From contig NC_079887.1 of assembly GCF_029227915.1 (NCBI RefSeq), positions 9,548,001-9,612,000 on the forward strand: a stretch of 64,000 nt of DNA, in the 5' to 3' direction. Source of the stretch: Hydractinia symbiolongicarpus (taxonomy: Eukaryota > Cnidaria > Hydrozoa > Anthoathecata > Hydractiniidae). Position numbers and translations under genes: made by a program. Shown here piece by piece: positions 23,849 to 33,545 of the stretch. The notes under the pieces are model-generated. The model did no database searches. It was not told the origin of the DNA and saw only the letters and a program-made list of their open reading frames with translations. Numbering within the stretch: the first letter of the stretch is position 1; each line of letters opens with the position of its first letter.

Positions 23849-24475
23849 TCAAAAAAAGGTTTTCTTTTTCTTGTACATTACGTCTGAACGTACAGCATAT
23901 TTCCGTCCTTCTACCAATAGAGAACCTTCGTGATATATTCTGTGTTCAAACACAAGAAGTCTACCAGTTTTTGCAGGGCATGGAACGTTTTTAGTTTCAT
24001 CATCATAATGTACAAATGTACACGCACCACCTGAAAATTCTTCATTTAGAAATAAAAAAAACGTAACCATGCTCTTTTCAGTTGCATCTCTGACATAATT
24101 ACCGTCCAAATGTGGCTTAAAATAATCTCCTTTATCATAGCGCAAAAACCGCATGCGCTCGTTTAATCCTAAAACCTTGTAACCATTTATTTCTTGAGGC
24201 AGGAAGTCTTTAACCTTTTTAAAAAAATGCTTTGCCATATCAGAATCATCAATAATACATCGATCACTTTGGCGATGAGATGACAAAATTTGTTTTCCAT
24301 TTCCAACGTTCAATAATGCTGTCTCATAACCTTTCTTTTCTGTCAGATCGATCAGTTCTTGGCATTCTTGCTTAGATAAAAAATCATCAATTGTGAAGGC
24401 TAAGACATTTCTTCCCACAATTTTATTTTTCTTAAGGACTTCTGAGTAATCAGTTAATGTGGACGGAGAAGCCAT
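23849..24475 (-). CDS. 2-oxoglutarate/Fe(II) dioxygenase, prolyl-4-hydroxylase type
   Basis: A single uninterrupted frame of 208 codons starting at ATG 24475. The C-terminal half is a P4Hc-type double-stranded beta-helix. RYDKGDYFKPHLDGNY supplies the HxD iron ligands (His122, Asp124). FEHRIYHEGSLL supplies the distal His (His182), followed by GRKYAVRSDVMY with a basic residue (Lys192) to bind the 2-oxoglutarate carboxylate. No signal peptide or membrane segment is seen, so it is probably cytosolic or nuclear, unlike collagen prolyl hydroxylases of the ER. The substrate cannot be told from sequence; candidates are proline or other residues on intracellular proteins. The gene has no intron, in contrast to its neighbours, which would fit a retrocopy or lateral gain. 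The tail ends in KKKKTFF. Confidence 0.85.
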   Translation of the reverse strand: MASPSTLTDYSEVLKKNKIVGRNVLAFTIDDFLSKQECQELIDLTEKKGYETALLNVGNGKQILSSHRQSDRCIIDDSDMAKHFFKKVKDFLPQEINGYKVLGLNERMRFLRYDKGDYFKPHLDGNYVRDATEKSMVTFFLFLNEEFSGGACTFVHYDDETKNVPCPAKTGRLLVFEHRIYHEGSLLVEGRKYAVRSDVMYKKKKTFF

Positions 24476-24887
24476 TTCGAAATGTATTAGAAAATGACGT
24501 CCTTCTCGATGCTCTCCTCTTCTGCCAGCTTATTTCTTATTTCATTTTTTTTTAATAGCTAGCTACATGGCTATAGAAAAACTGCCAACTCAAATAAAAA
24601 TGTATTTGTTGAGCTTTCTGTTTTTAATCCAATCGAGTTGTAGCTTCCTATTTGCTATAGAAACTGGAATGGAAAACAGGGAAAGTATTGTAAAAATTGC
24701 TTACCTGTTGTTTTTGTTGGAGATTCCGTCAAAATAATGCTTAGTCACCTATCATAGGGCTAAGAAAGCACGCCCCTTCTAACCTCCGTTTAGGCTGTTG
24801 AACTACACATTTCGTGATTTTTGGTCTCCATTCCTTTCCCGAAATATTTATTTGTGACAAATTATGTTATAATTTGTGATTATAATA

Positions 24888-24938
24888 AAACTAAAGAAAT
24901 AAGATTAATCATAATGATTAATCTTATTTCTTTAGTTT
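24888..24938. repeat. 51-bp perfect palindrome
   Basis: Arms of 25 bp (24888-24912 and 24914-24938) are perfect reverse complements around a single central A. The left arm starts AAACTAAAGAAATAAG. Such a hairpin could be a compact MITE relic or an origin of small RNA. Confidence 0.9.
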
Positions 24939-25324
24939 CGCCAGAGCGTTGTTTGAAAATTTTAAACTTTCTGGCGAAAGCCGGCGAAATAACTCCAATT
25001 TCGTTGCCTTGCGTTTGCTTCGGAAATTCGCCCTTATCTTTTCTTGTGCTGCATAGAGTTGATGTAAGTAAGAAACAAATCTAATAAGTAACAAAACTTT
25101 TTTTTAATATTGGAAAAAACTATCAACTCGTCAATATTCTACAGCCTGGGAAAATACAACTTCTTTATACGTAGGTAAGTTTAGCGGCATGCGATAATGC
25201 CACAGTTTCTAACTTGCCGTACGAAATAATCCAGGTCGGATCCCATGATGTGCCGAAATATCCGGAAAAAGAGACATGCTCTCACGTTTTAAGGATACGG
25301 TAACAATGCGTGTACCCTTAGGGC

Positions 25325-25460
25325 CATTTGATTTTCAATTAAATTGAAAATCAAAAATCAAAATTTGTGAATAATTTTGATTTTCAATTCGATTTGAAAA
25401 TCAAAATTCAAAATTCAGTTTAAAATTTCAAAATTCAAAATTCAAAATTCAAATTACGTG
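25325..25460. repeat. Low-complexity (TCAAAAT)-type tract
   Basis: Successive copies of TTGATTTTCAA-type words in both orientations pass into a run of TCAAAAT/TCAAAAATTC repeats. Non-coding. Confidence 0.7.
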
Positions 25461-25824
25461 CAAAAGATCAAAAAAACAGAATTCAAATTATAATTTCGCA
25501 ATTTCAATTTTTGCTGGGTCAACCAATTTTTTTCATCTTCACAAAAAGAAGCTGGCCACCTGTAACCTTTGTCATATTGTGAAATATCATGTACACAAAC
25601 ACCCGGCTATGATGCAGGACCTTTGGAAAGAGGTCACAGAACAATTTATACTTGACCCCCTGTTAGGTTTGCGCAACTGTCCCGGACTTTCAACATCTTT
25701 CCTCGGGTGGCCAATCAAACTGAATCTTAAGGGCGAACAATTGATTTCTGTTCTGATTGATGCAATCGTTTACTCAAGGTTTTTACGCGCGCTTAGCCCT
25801 CAGATGTCTTAACGCGCCAAAATA

Positions 25825-27402
25825 ATGGATAACATTGACCGAGATTACATTGTAAATGTGGCTAAACAACATAAAACCTTCAAGGAAATTAGCGAGTTTT
25901 TGAAAGCGACAAATCCTGGTGTTCGTGGATTTTCTGAACGTTCGGTTAAACGTTACTGTTCGAAACATGACATCCGCCTACGTATAAACCAACAAAAAAT
26001 AGAGAACATCGTGGCTTCAGCTGTTAAAGAGGTAAGCAAATTCACCTGTGCTTAGCGTATGAGTGCATGATGTGAAACTGTACAAGTTATTGCTTATTTA
26101 AGTTGGTCCTACATACGGTCGCAAAATGATGACTGGATACATTAAGCAAAAACACGGTTTCAATGTCAGTCAAAAAAGAATTGGAAAGGCCCTGTCAACT
26201 GTTTCGCCAGCATATCACGCAAGACGTCAAACAGATACCGCAAGGTCTGTTAATCCTATCCCTTACAGGGCTGACTATTTTGGTCACAAACTTCATATAG
26301 ACCAAAACGAAAAATTAGTAATGTACGGTACAACGCATGTCGTAGCATTGGACGGTCACAGTCGCTTTGTTGTTGCTGCTGCTACAATGCCAGTCAAAAG
26401 CAACCCCGTGATATATTCGCATATATACAGGTTAGAACATGCGCAATCAATTTCGCTTGATTCTAATTTAGATATAGCTACGCACGTAAAAATGCGCAGC
26501 AAATTCCAATTATTTGTTTTTATTTAGAAAGGTATTGACCACATATTGCATGTTTGACCAAGTTCGGGTGGACCACGGGAGAGAATTTTTTCTCATGCTG
26601 GGGATGCAGGAGTATCTGGCAAATATTCGTGGTGACCAATTAAGTTTACCTTATCAACAAACAGAATCGAAAAGGGTAAATTACTTTATTATTTCCAATA
26701 TATTTTAAAAACATTTCGTTCTTTCATCACAAAAAAATACGAAAAATACGACTATCATCTTCTGCACAGGTTAACTTTTCATAAGTTTCATATATTTTCT
26801 AGAATCTACCAATTGAAAGATTTTGGGTTGAAGTTAATGGTCGAGTTAATTATCCAATCAAATCAATACTAGTCGACATGGACAATTCATTGATTATAGA
26901 CATGGATAACAATATTCATAAGTTCTGCGTTTCTTTTGTCACCTGCAAAGTTGCAAACTTTGGGCTGCAAACATTGGTAAGAGCCTGGAACTGTCACCCA
27001 ATACCTGGTAGGTAGATTATACAAGTCCTGGCATCCTGTTAACAACAACTATTCAGCTTCTTTGCACCTTTAAATTTTGTTTCAGGTAGAGGAGTTCCAT
27101 TGAATATTAAAGAGATGACAACTCGATATCCTCCAGTGCAGCAGAGTAATGTCCCAGACACCGCAACAGCTATGCAAATATACAACCAAACATATCAAGG
27201 ACGGATTTCTGAGCCTAACCAATTCGGTGACGATCCTTTAAAAGACCATCCACAGTTTTTAGCTAATCGAAACAGAGAGTTTAATGAAATCTGTAATATT
27301 GAACAAATTTATAACGATGTTGTGAACGAAAATGATAGATCGTTTCGACATGCCGTACATTGTTTTATTGATATCACTGAAAGATACAACGCTCTTTTGT
27401 AA
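25825..27402 (+). CDS. Intron-containing DDE integrase-like gene
   Basis: Five exons: 25825-26031, 26103-26430, 26528-26675, 26803-27007 and 27086-27402, about 400 residues. The N-terminus looks like a helix-turn-helix (IVNVAKQHKTFKEISEFLK ... FSERSVKRYC). The middle carries a retroviral-integrase-type (rve) fold: YFGHKLHIDQNEK (first Asp), VRVDHGREF (second Asp) and LPIERFWVEVNGRVN (Glu). The C-terminus includes HCFIDITERYN. Related intron-containing or single-copy integrase-core proteins occur in cnidarians and fish and are mostly uncharacterised. No LTRs or inverted ends flank it, which fits a domesticated transposase. Introns 2-4 have matching phases. Intron 1 does not: the strong donor GAG/GTAAGC leaves phase 0, while the acceptor at 26101-26102 requires phase 1. 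One base seems to be missing, or a weaker donor is used. Confidence 0.75.
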
Positions 27403-27970
27403 AATTGTCTTGTTGCTTTCGCGCTCACTTCTGCATTGTTATCAGGAAAAAATTTGAGTGGGAGAAAAAGTTTTAGTCTTCCTAGTAGGGATGAACTTTC
27501 CAAAAAAATATTCAAACGAAACATAAGAATTTTTTTGTAAAAAGCATTTGAATTAATTTTTATCTCCTTTGACGTTTGTTACCCTGTTGTTGGTTGGGCG
27601 CACAGAAAGATCTTGCTTATGTACCCCCGGATTCTGTTGCGCGAACTCGCAAGATCAAGAGTGTTTTTAATCTTCGCTAAAGGTCAAGAGTGTTTTTAAT
27701 CTTCGCTGAAAAACACTTGCGAAAGACCTGGTTTCTATTAACTTGAAATCAAAATGCTCCTTAACGATGTTTTGGACGTAAATATGAAAACGATTGCAAA
27801 AAAACCGTCGTCAGCCTGGAGTGTTTTTTAACATTGGTTAGCCTGAAATCATGACCTCGGTCTATATTTTCCCGTATAGACCGGCTAAACGGTTAATAAG
27901 CCATTAGTGTTGTTGTGGCAACGATGTTATGAAATTAAATGAAACAATATTTTAACAAATTATAAGTATA

Positions 27971-28130
27971 CTAGTCGTTAGCCCGTGTAACAACCACGGG
28001 TTTGCCCGTCCTTTTTATACCGCATTGCGTGCTTCTCGCTATTGCGCAGCTAAGCTACCATTTTGCTTGACAGACAGACGGGCGGACGGACGGACAGACG
28101 GACAGACGTATACGGGCATTGTAATATAGA
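27971..28130 (-). mobile_element. Short non-autonomous Helitron-like element, copy 3
   Basis: TC at 28130-28129, terminal CTAG at 27974-27971, inserted between A and T. The subterminal hairpin CCCGTG/CACGGG keeps its stem although the loop differs from copies 1 and 2. At 160 bp this is the longest copy, with extra GACGGACGGACAGAC units. Confidence 0.75.
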
Positions 28131-28194
28131 TTGTAGAAAAATTATAACTGTATTATAGACTATATTTAATGATATTATACAAGTGTATCCTGGC

Positions 28195-28625
28195 CTTACC
28201 TAACCTGCAATGTTAAAATACAACTCAATAAATAAAAAATAAAATCATGAATAATTAATTGGTTCTGCTGAATATAGCTTTAGTCTACGTGCTTGAAAAA
28301 TTGTATAGAAAAAAATGACGTAACATCAAAGATGGCGAATTATAAGACGATCTTCATTATGCTACACTGCACGAGCTTTAACTTTTGATAGCATATAAAC
28401 TTTAAAATAAAGTTGTTCATTGGATAATAAAACAATCTGTTGCACTGTTAGGATTCTTATTGGCTTAAAACTCATTTTAGCCTCGTTCTCAGAAAAAAAT
28501 CTTTAGCCTGGATAAGTTTCGGGCGTCCAGCCTAGCTGCGCTGTCTCTATCTATCTATCTCTCTATCTCCTCAGGTGATTTTATAAAGATTCCGCCTTCG
28601 CTGGCGGAAATCAACTAGACCCATA
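28195..28625 (+). repeat. Dispersed repeat, continuous copy
   Basis: Starts near CTAACCTGCAATGTTAAAATAC and ends with a hairpin (GATTCCGCC/GGCGGAAATC) followed by AACTAG. Two separated pieces of the same sequence lie at 7357-7450 and 9545-9700. The hairpin followed by CTAG recalls a Helitron 3' end, but the next base is A, not T. Confidence 0.4.
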
Positions 28626-29320
28626 GTTCTACGAAAACACTTTCCTTTGATTTTAAATGAAATATGAGTTATTAATTATTCATAAAGTTTAAGTGGGTGT
28701 AACCATGATTCTTGCAGGTAAAAGCAAAGGTCTTTGATTTGGTTTTTCTCGAAATAACATTTTTAGTCATAACGGTATATATGTCGAACACTCTCCTCCA
28801 CCTTGTCGAAATTGTACGAAAACAAGTTTGTTGCGACAATTATTTTTTTTGCTACAAAATTTTGCAGAAAGTGAGGAAATATCGATATATGCTATTGTAA
28901 CACAAAATATGCTATATTATACAAATATGCTATATTATAACCACGTGTTGTTTTGATTAAAAAAAGCAAAGTTTTTTAGAGCTGAATAAGAGCTTCGCAA
29001 TCAAATGTTTTTTCAACAAACAAAAATTTTACTGAGGGGAGTGTTCGACAAAATGAACTGGAAGGGTGAATTTTTGTATATTTTTTTTTCTTCTTTTTGG
29101 ATTTTTTTTTATAGAAATACTTTATCGACACTCTAGAGATGATTTATTTGGCTTTCAGAATATATATATTTGTTAGGGTTAATATAGCGAGCAGAGGAGA
29201 TATTTTAAATATGCTGAGTATGTGCCTCAGGGGGTTACCGTATCCTTAATGTGACGTACGGAGTGTGGTTCTATATGGAGTAATACTCCGTATAGCTGCT
29301 ATACGGAGTTTGGTTTAGTT

Positions 29321-30316
29321 ATATATGGAGCTATATATGGGTCAATATTCGTGTATGGTTCTCGTCGCGTCGTGAATGCTTTTCGTCGTGGTGTGGTTTT
29401 TGTCGCGTCGTATCTTTCTTTGTGGGGTGGTTTAACGTTTCGTCGAGTTGTATTTGTGTTCGTCGCGGCGTATTTCACTTTGCGGCGTATTTCACTTCGT
29501 GGCGTATTTTACTTCGCGGCGTATTTCACTTCGTGGCCTATTTCACTTCTCGGTGTATTTCACTTCGTGGCGTATTTTACTTCGTAGCGAAAATTTTCAT
29601 TCTTTTTTAACACGAAATTACTGAGTTCGTGTAGCGCTTACAAGAAATCCAAGTCACATGATTAAACTGCAGTAAAATAAACAAAACCTTTAGTTTAGTG
29701 CTAAAAATTATATTCTATTTTTAAGTTAGTTTTACATTTGTGATTATGAAGAAATATTATGTGTTGTGTAAGAGTTTTATGTAATAATTTATGTTTATGT
29801 AGTTAGTCTACTTGATTTTTGATATTTTCATCAGAATCCATTTAAACTACAAAATAGATAATAGATTATGCAGTGTAGCATGCTTAAAATGTATGGCTAG
29901 CTAAATCTATAGCTAAGAATGTATCGTTTATTAAAAGAAAAGGACAAAAATAATAACTAGCTTTACCCAATAGAAAAACCAAAGCTGCTAGAAAAAAAGT
30001 GTGTAAAAGCTTCACGAAATTAGTAATTCCGTGTAAAAAAGCATAACTATTTCGCCTTAAAGTGAAGTACCCCACGAAATGACATACGACACGACGAAAC
30101 ATGAGATCACACCAACATGAGTAATACGCCACGACGAAAACCATTACCCTGCGAAGAAAACCACACCACGAATAAAGATACGACACAACGAAAACTATTA
30201 CGAATCAAAGAAAACCACGCCACGAAGAAAGATACGACACGACGAAAAGCATTATGACGCGACGAAAACCATACACGAATATTGTCCCACATATAACTCC
30301 ATAGTTATACGGGGTC
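29321..30316. mobile_element. Foldback-like element: inverted arms made of tandem repeats
   Basis: The left arm (29321-29645) and right arm (30000-30316) are inverted copies. The outer parts share CAATATTCGTGTATGG, then TTTTCGTCG repeats; the inner parts share GCGAAA, then CTTTTTTA and a TTCGTG word. Within each arm a unit like GCGTATTTCACTTCGTG is repeated in tandem, many times in the left arm. The spacer of about 350 bp is AT-rich and non-coding. Long inverted arms with internal tandem repeats are typical of foldback transposons. Confidence 0.65.
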
Positions 30317-30589
30317 TGCCAACGAATGTTCTTAAAGTGAAATAAATATTGCAATATGTGACTGTTTAAAACTATTTCCGGAAAAAAATAAAAAATAATC
30401 ACCATAAAGAACAAGTTAAAAAGATGAGTACCTCATTTTCCTACTTTTTATCTGTCGTAAACATACGAGGTATAGCTATATTGTAGTTATACGGAGTATG
30501 GGAACGTTAGTTTGATTGCAAAAAAAGGATTATAACATACAGATTGTGAGATACCGAGAGTATGTTATGCAGAATTCGCTGTGTGGAGT

Positions 30590-31155
30590 ATGCAGAATTT
30601 GCTATAAGAAGTATGCCATACGGAGTATGCTATACGGACTATGCCATACGGAGTATTCTATACGGAGTATTCTATACGGAGTATTCTATACGGAGTATGC
30701 TATACAGAGTGTCACATGCTTACTATACGGAGTGTGACAGGCTTAGTATATGGAATGTGACATGCTTAGTATACCGAGTGTGACATGTTTAATATACGGA
30801 GTGTGACATTCTTAATATACGTAGTATGCTATACGGAGTGTGACAGGCTTACTATACGGTGTGTGACAGGCTTAATATACGAAGTATGCTATACGGAGTG
30901 TGACATGCTTACTATACGGAGTACGACATCTTAATATACGAAGTATGCTATACGGAGTGTGACATGCTTACTATACGGAGTGTGAAATGCTTAGTATACG
31001 AAGTATGCTATACGGAGTGTGACATGCTTACTATACGGAGTGTGAAATGCTTAATATACGAAGTATGCTATACGGAGTGTGACATGCTTAGTATACGGAG
31101 TGTGACAGGCTTAGTATACGGAGTGTGTCATGCTAAGTATGCGGAGTGTGACAGG
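30590..31155 (+). repeat. 60-bp satellite built on TATACGGAGT
   Basis: Bases 30961-31020 and 31021-31080 are identical at all but one position, giving a 60-bp unit. Each unit holds two related parts: CTATACGGAGTGTGACATGC and CTATACGGAGTGTGAAATGC followed by TATACGAAGTATG. More degenerate and shorter units extend left to about 30590. The same TACGGAG word occurs in the foldback arms and at 31690-31765. Open frames across it are an artefact of the repeat. Confidence 0.9.
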
Positions 31156-31377
31156 TTTGGTAGGAACAGAATTTGATGTATTGTTAATGAGTTAAGGTTT
31201 ACAATGGCTGGTGTAAAAGTACACAATTTTAAAGTTACATAAGAAAAGTCATTGATTGTATGGTTAGTTTTATTGCATATAGAAACATACAAAACAAAGT
31301 TATAAAGCTTAGAATGAATATAATGGAAGCCATAAAAATGAACTTCATACAAAACGCAAATAGTAAACTACATCATA

Positions 31378-31420
31378 CAGTAGGACTGCCGGTAACTCGA
31401 ACACCGGTTAACTCGAACTT
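31378..31420 (+). repeat. Pogo/Tigger-like terminal sequence, single end
   Basis: CAGTAGGACTGCCGGTAACT is followed by CGAACACCGG and TTAACTCGAAC, and is preceded by TA. Pogo-type elements have ends of the CAGT...TTAACTCGAAC style and insert at TA. No matching right end was found nearby. Confidence 0.35.
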
Positions 31421-32519
31421 TTATTAGGTGGAACTGTTATCTACGGTAATTGGTACTCTACATGCTTGTCTCATATTTTAGACTTTTTTCTTCTTACACA
31501 AATTATTTGCTTGTTTTAGGCTCAATTTACTCTAAACTGGAATAGCTCAGAGTAAATTTTTAATAAGAATGCTTAGCTTAGACTTCGACACTCATGCTGC
31601 ATTCGCTAATATCTAGCCAAACCAGTCTCGGCATTATACTCTCAAAGCTGTCTGCGCCGCTCGCGGCTTTGAGACATTTAAATATTTCCGTCTATACGGA
31701 ATAAACATGTCGCTATACGAAGTTATACTCCGTATACGTATGCCTATACGGAGCCGTACTCCATATATCTGCACACTTCGAATGAAACATTAATATCCTA
31801 AGTTCTAAGTTAGCTGTGCACAGTTTTAACAAGTTCAAATTTTCAAATCTAATATAGAAATAGACGAAATCACTACACGTTGTGGGAACGGAATTCAAAA
31901 TTTGCGTGCCAACATTTTTTCTTACTGATTATAGTTGATGTAAAAAGCTGGAGTAAGGAAATAAAAAGAAGTCAAATTATAACACAAGTCCTGTAATGGT
32001 AGTTGATAGAAAGTTGGTAAGGAAAGGTGGGTGAAGTTTGCTGAAAATTAGGAGGCCTCCCATGCAAAAAAAGACAATGAGGAAGCTCTAGCCTATCTTG
32101 ATAAAAAAGGATGGCTGTGTCAGATATCTCTATTGTGCATGTTATTTTGACAATGGACAAATGTCAACCTCGCCTCGTGACATATAAAAGAATCGCTTTT
32201 AAGCTTCTTTAACTTTTCCTACAGTTTATGGATGCGATTTTTTTTATGTTACTCAGTAACGTTTTTAATTTTTTGTAGATACATTATATACCAATGTTTA
32301 CAATGATGTTTGTACACATGCTCGCACAACTTCGTTCCCAGAGTTTTTTTACGCCTATGAGATTTCGACAGGGGTGCTACGCACACATTCTTGTTAGGTA
32401 AAAAAAATAGCTATTATTAAAATTCATACAGATTTTCTTCTTAAATGGTTTTGCAGTTTTCTTACGACTTAATAATCCGTTTTTCGTTACAAAAGTTAAA
32501 GAGCCTAACAAGAACAATT

Positions 32520-32681
32520 TCAGTCCGAACTGTCTTCAAAAAATCTAGCCTCTTCTATTGAAATTGTCATGTACCAATCACCACAATTAAATTCAAATCC
32601 TGTGATGTTATTTTTTTCAAAAATGTCATTGAACGTTTGTGCCACAACTTGATTGTTTTTCTGGCTTATTGCTTCATCTAA
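32520..32681 (-). CDS. Possible terminal coding exon, unidentified
   Basis: After a splice-acceptor-like AAATTAG, the minus strand reads 53 codons without a stop, ending in TGA at 32522-32520. The sequence is balanced and unlike random AT-rich translation: VVAQTFNDIFEKNNITGFEF, then GDWYMTISIEEARFFEDSSD. No upstream exon with compatible phase was found and no family is recognised. Confidence 0.4.
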   Translation of the reverse strand, partial: LDEAISQKNNQVVAQTFNDIFEKNNITGFEFNCGDWYMTISIEEARFFEDSSD

Positions 32682-33095
32682 CTAATTTCTTACATTGTTA
32701 GGTGAACTACTATTACCGTCGAATTGAATTATTTTTTATCCACGGGAAACGCTCTAATGATTACAACTCGTCCCCAGGACAAATTCAGATTCGGTCCCAA
32801 CATAAACACCTCACAAGCCTGGGAATTGGCTTGATATTTAATGTGACTCCTCAGTTCTTTTAGTCAAATTAATGTGAAACACGTGTTTGGAATTCAAAAT
32901 CATGGATTTAAAATATGCGGTATTTCCACAAAAAATGTTTGGACCAGAAAAGTTATTCAATGAAGTATACAAAACACCACTTTTATCTCTAGTTAACCTC
33001 GGGGCATTAACGTTTCCGTGCACAGATGAAAACTATTTGAGTGTTATTGGAAACAAGGTGGCGTTGAATGGCAAAAATAAAAAGTCACACGCACC

Positions 33096-33205
33096 CTCGT
33101 CCCCAGTGTTTTTACCTTCTTGATATGGAGAGATAACGTTAAAAAAATTTTCGCCGTCTTTTTTCATATCAAAAAGGCTAAAAAACCTGGGAACGAGGGT
33201 GAAAT
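33096..33205. mobile_element. Hairpin MITE 1
   Basis: Outer CCCTCGTCCCCAG pairs with CTGGGAACGAGGG, and inner CTTGATATGG pairs with CATATCAA, so the whole 110 bp folds back on itself. Non-coding. Confidence 0.65.
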
Positions 33206-33429
33206 CACAAGATTAGTGAACTAAGCTATTTGTTACCCGTTAACATGTCTCTTAACATGTGAATTTTTTTTTCTTTTGTAACTTACTAAGAATGTTTGTA
33301 ATGTGTGTTTAAAATTTCTTTATGGCCGATAGTTTTTTTTGCGGTGAAATAAAAATTTTTGCGAACTTTTGTTCAAAAACCTAATAGGTAGACATCTGGC
33401 CTAACCACGTTTTCAACGTATTCGCTCCG

Positions 33430-33545
33430 TAATGGTTCAGGGCTTTTTTCTCTTTTTGATATAAAAGGAACAGGCGAGGAGGAAATATTTTTTCTCGCTG
33501 TGTCCCTTATATCAAAAAGGGAAAAAGGCCTGGGATCGAGATTGG
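33430..33545. mobile_element. Hairpin MITE 2
   Basis: GGTTCAGGGCTTTTTTC with CTTTTTGATATAAAAGG is mirrored by CCTTATATCAAAAAGGG with AAAAAGGCCTGGGATC. It uses the same words (CAGGCTTTTT, TTTGATAT) as the hairpin at 33096 and is probably the same family. Confidence 0.6.

Larger units (their letters stand above)
24476..25824. other. Intergenic with palindrome and AT-rich repeat
   Basis: No gene recognised. An open stretch at 25530-25812 (around CNLCHIVKYHVHKHP) has a Cys/His pattern but no known domain. A long palindrome (24888-24938) and a low-complexity tract (25325-25460) are listed separately. Confidence 0.45.
27403..29320. other. Intergenic with repeats
   Basis: No gene seen. It contains a 24-bp direct repeat TCAAGAGTGTTTTTAATCTT... 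at 27655-27678 and 27684-27707, a Helitron-like element (27971-28130) and a dispersed repeat (28195-28625). Confidence 0.5.

Noticed and set aside
29351-30292. Open frames rich in FRRVV/YFTSW repeats on both strands
   Set aside because: They come from tandem repeats in the foldback arms and occur in mirror form on the other strand.
30590-31155. CRISPR-like array
   Set aside because: The units are contiguous and lack unique spacers; the context is a eukaryotic nuclear genome.
30516-31176. Repetitive open frames (YGVCHTEY-type repeats)
   Set aside because: They are translations of the 60-bp satellite; the period is a multiple of three, so frames stay open without coding.
32887-33123. Plus-strand 78-codon frame
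   Set aside because: It runs into the hairpin MITE at 33096 and has no recognisable domain.
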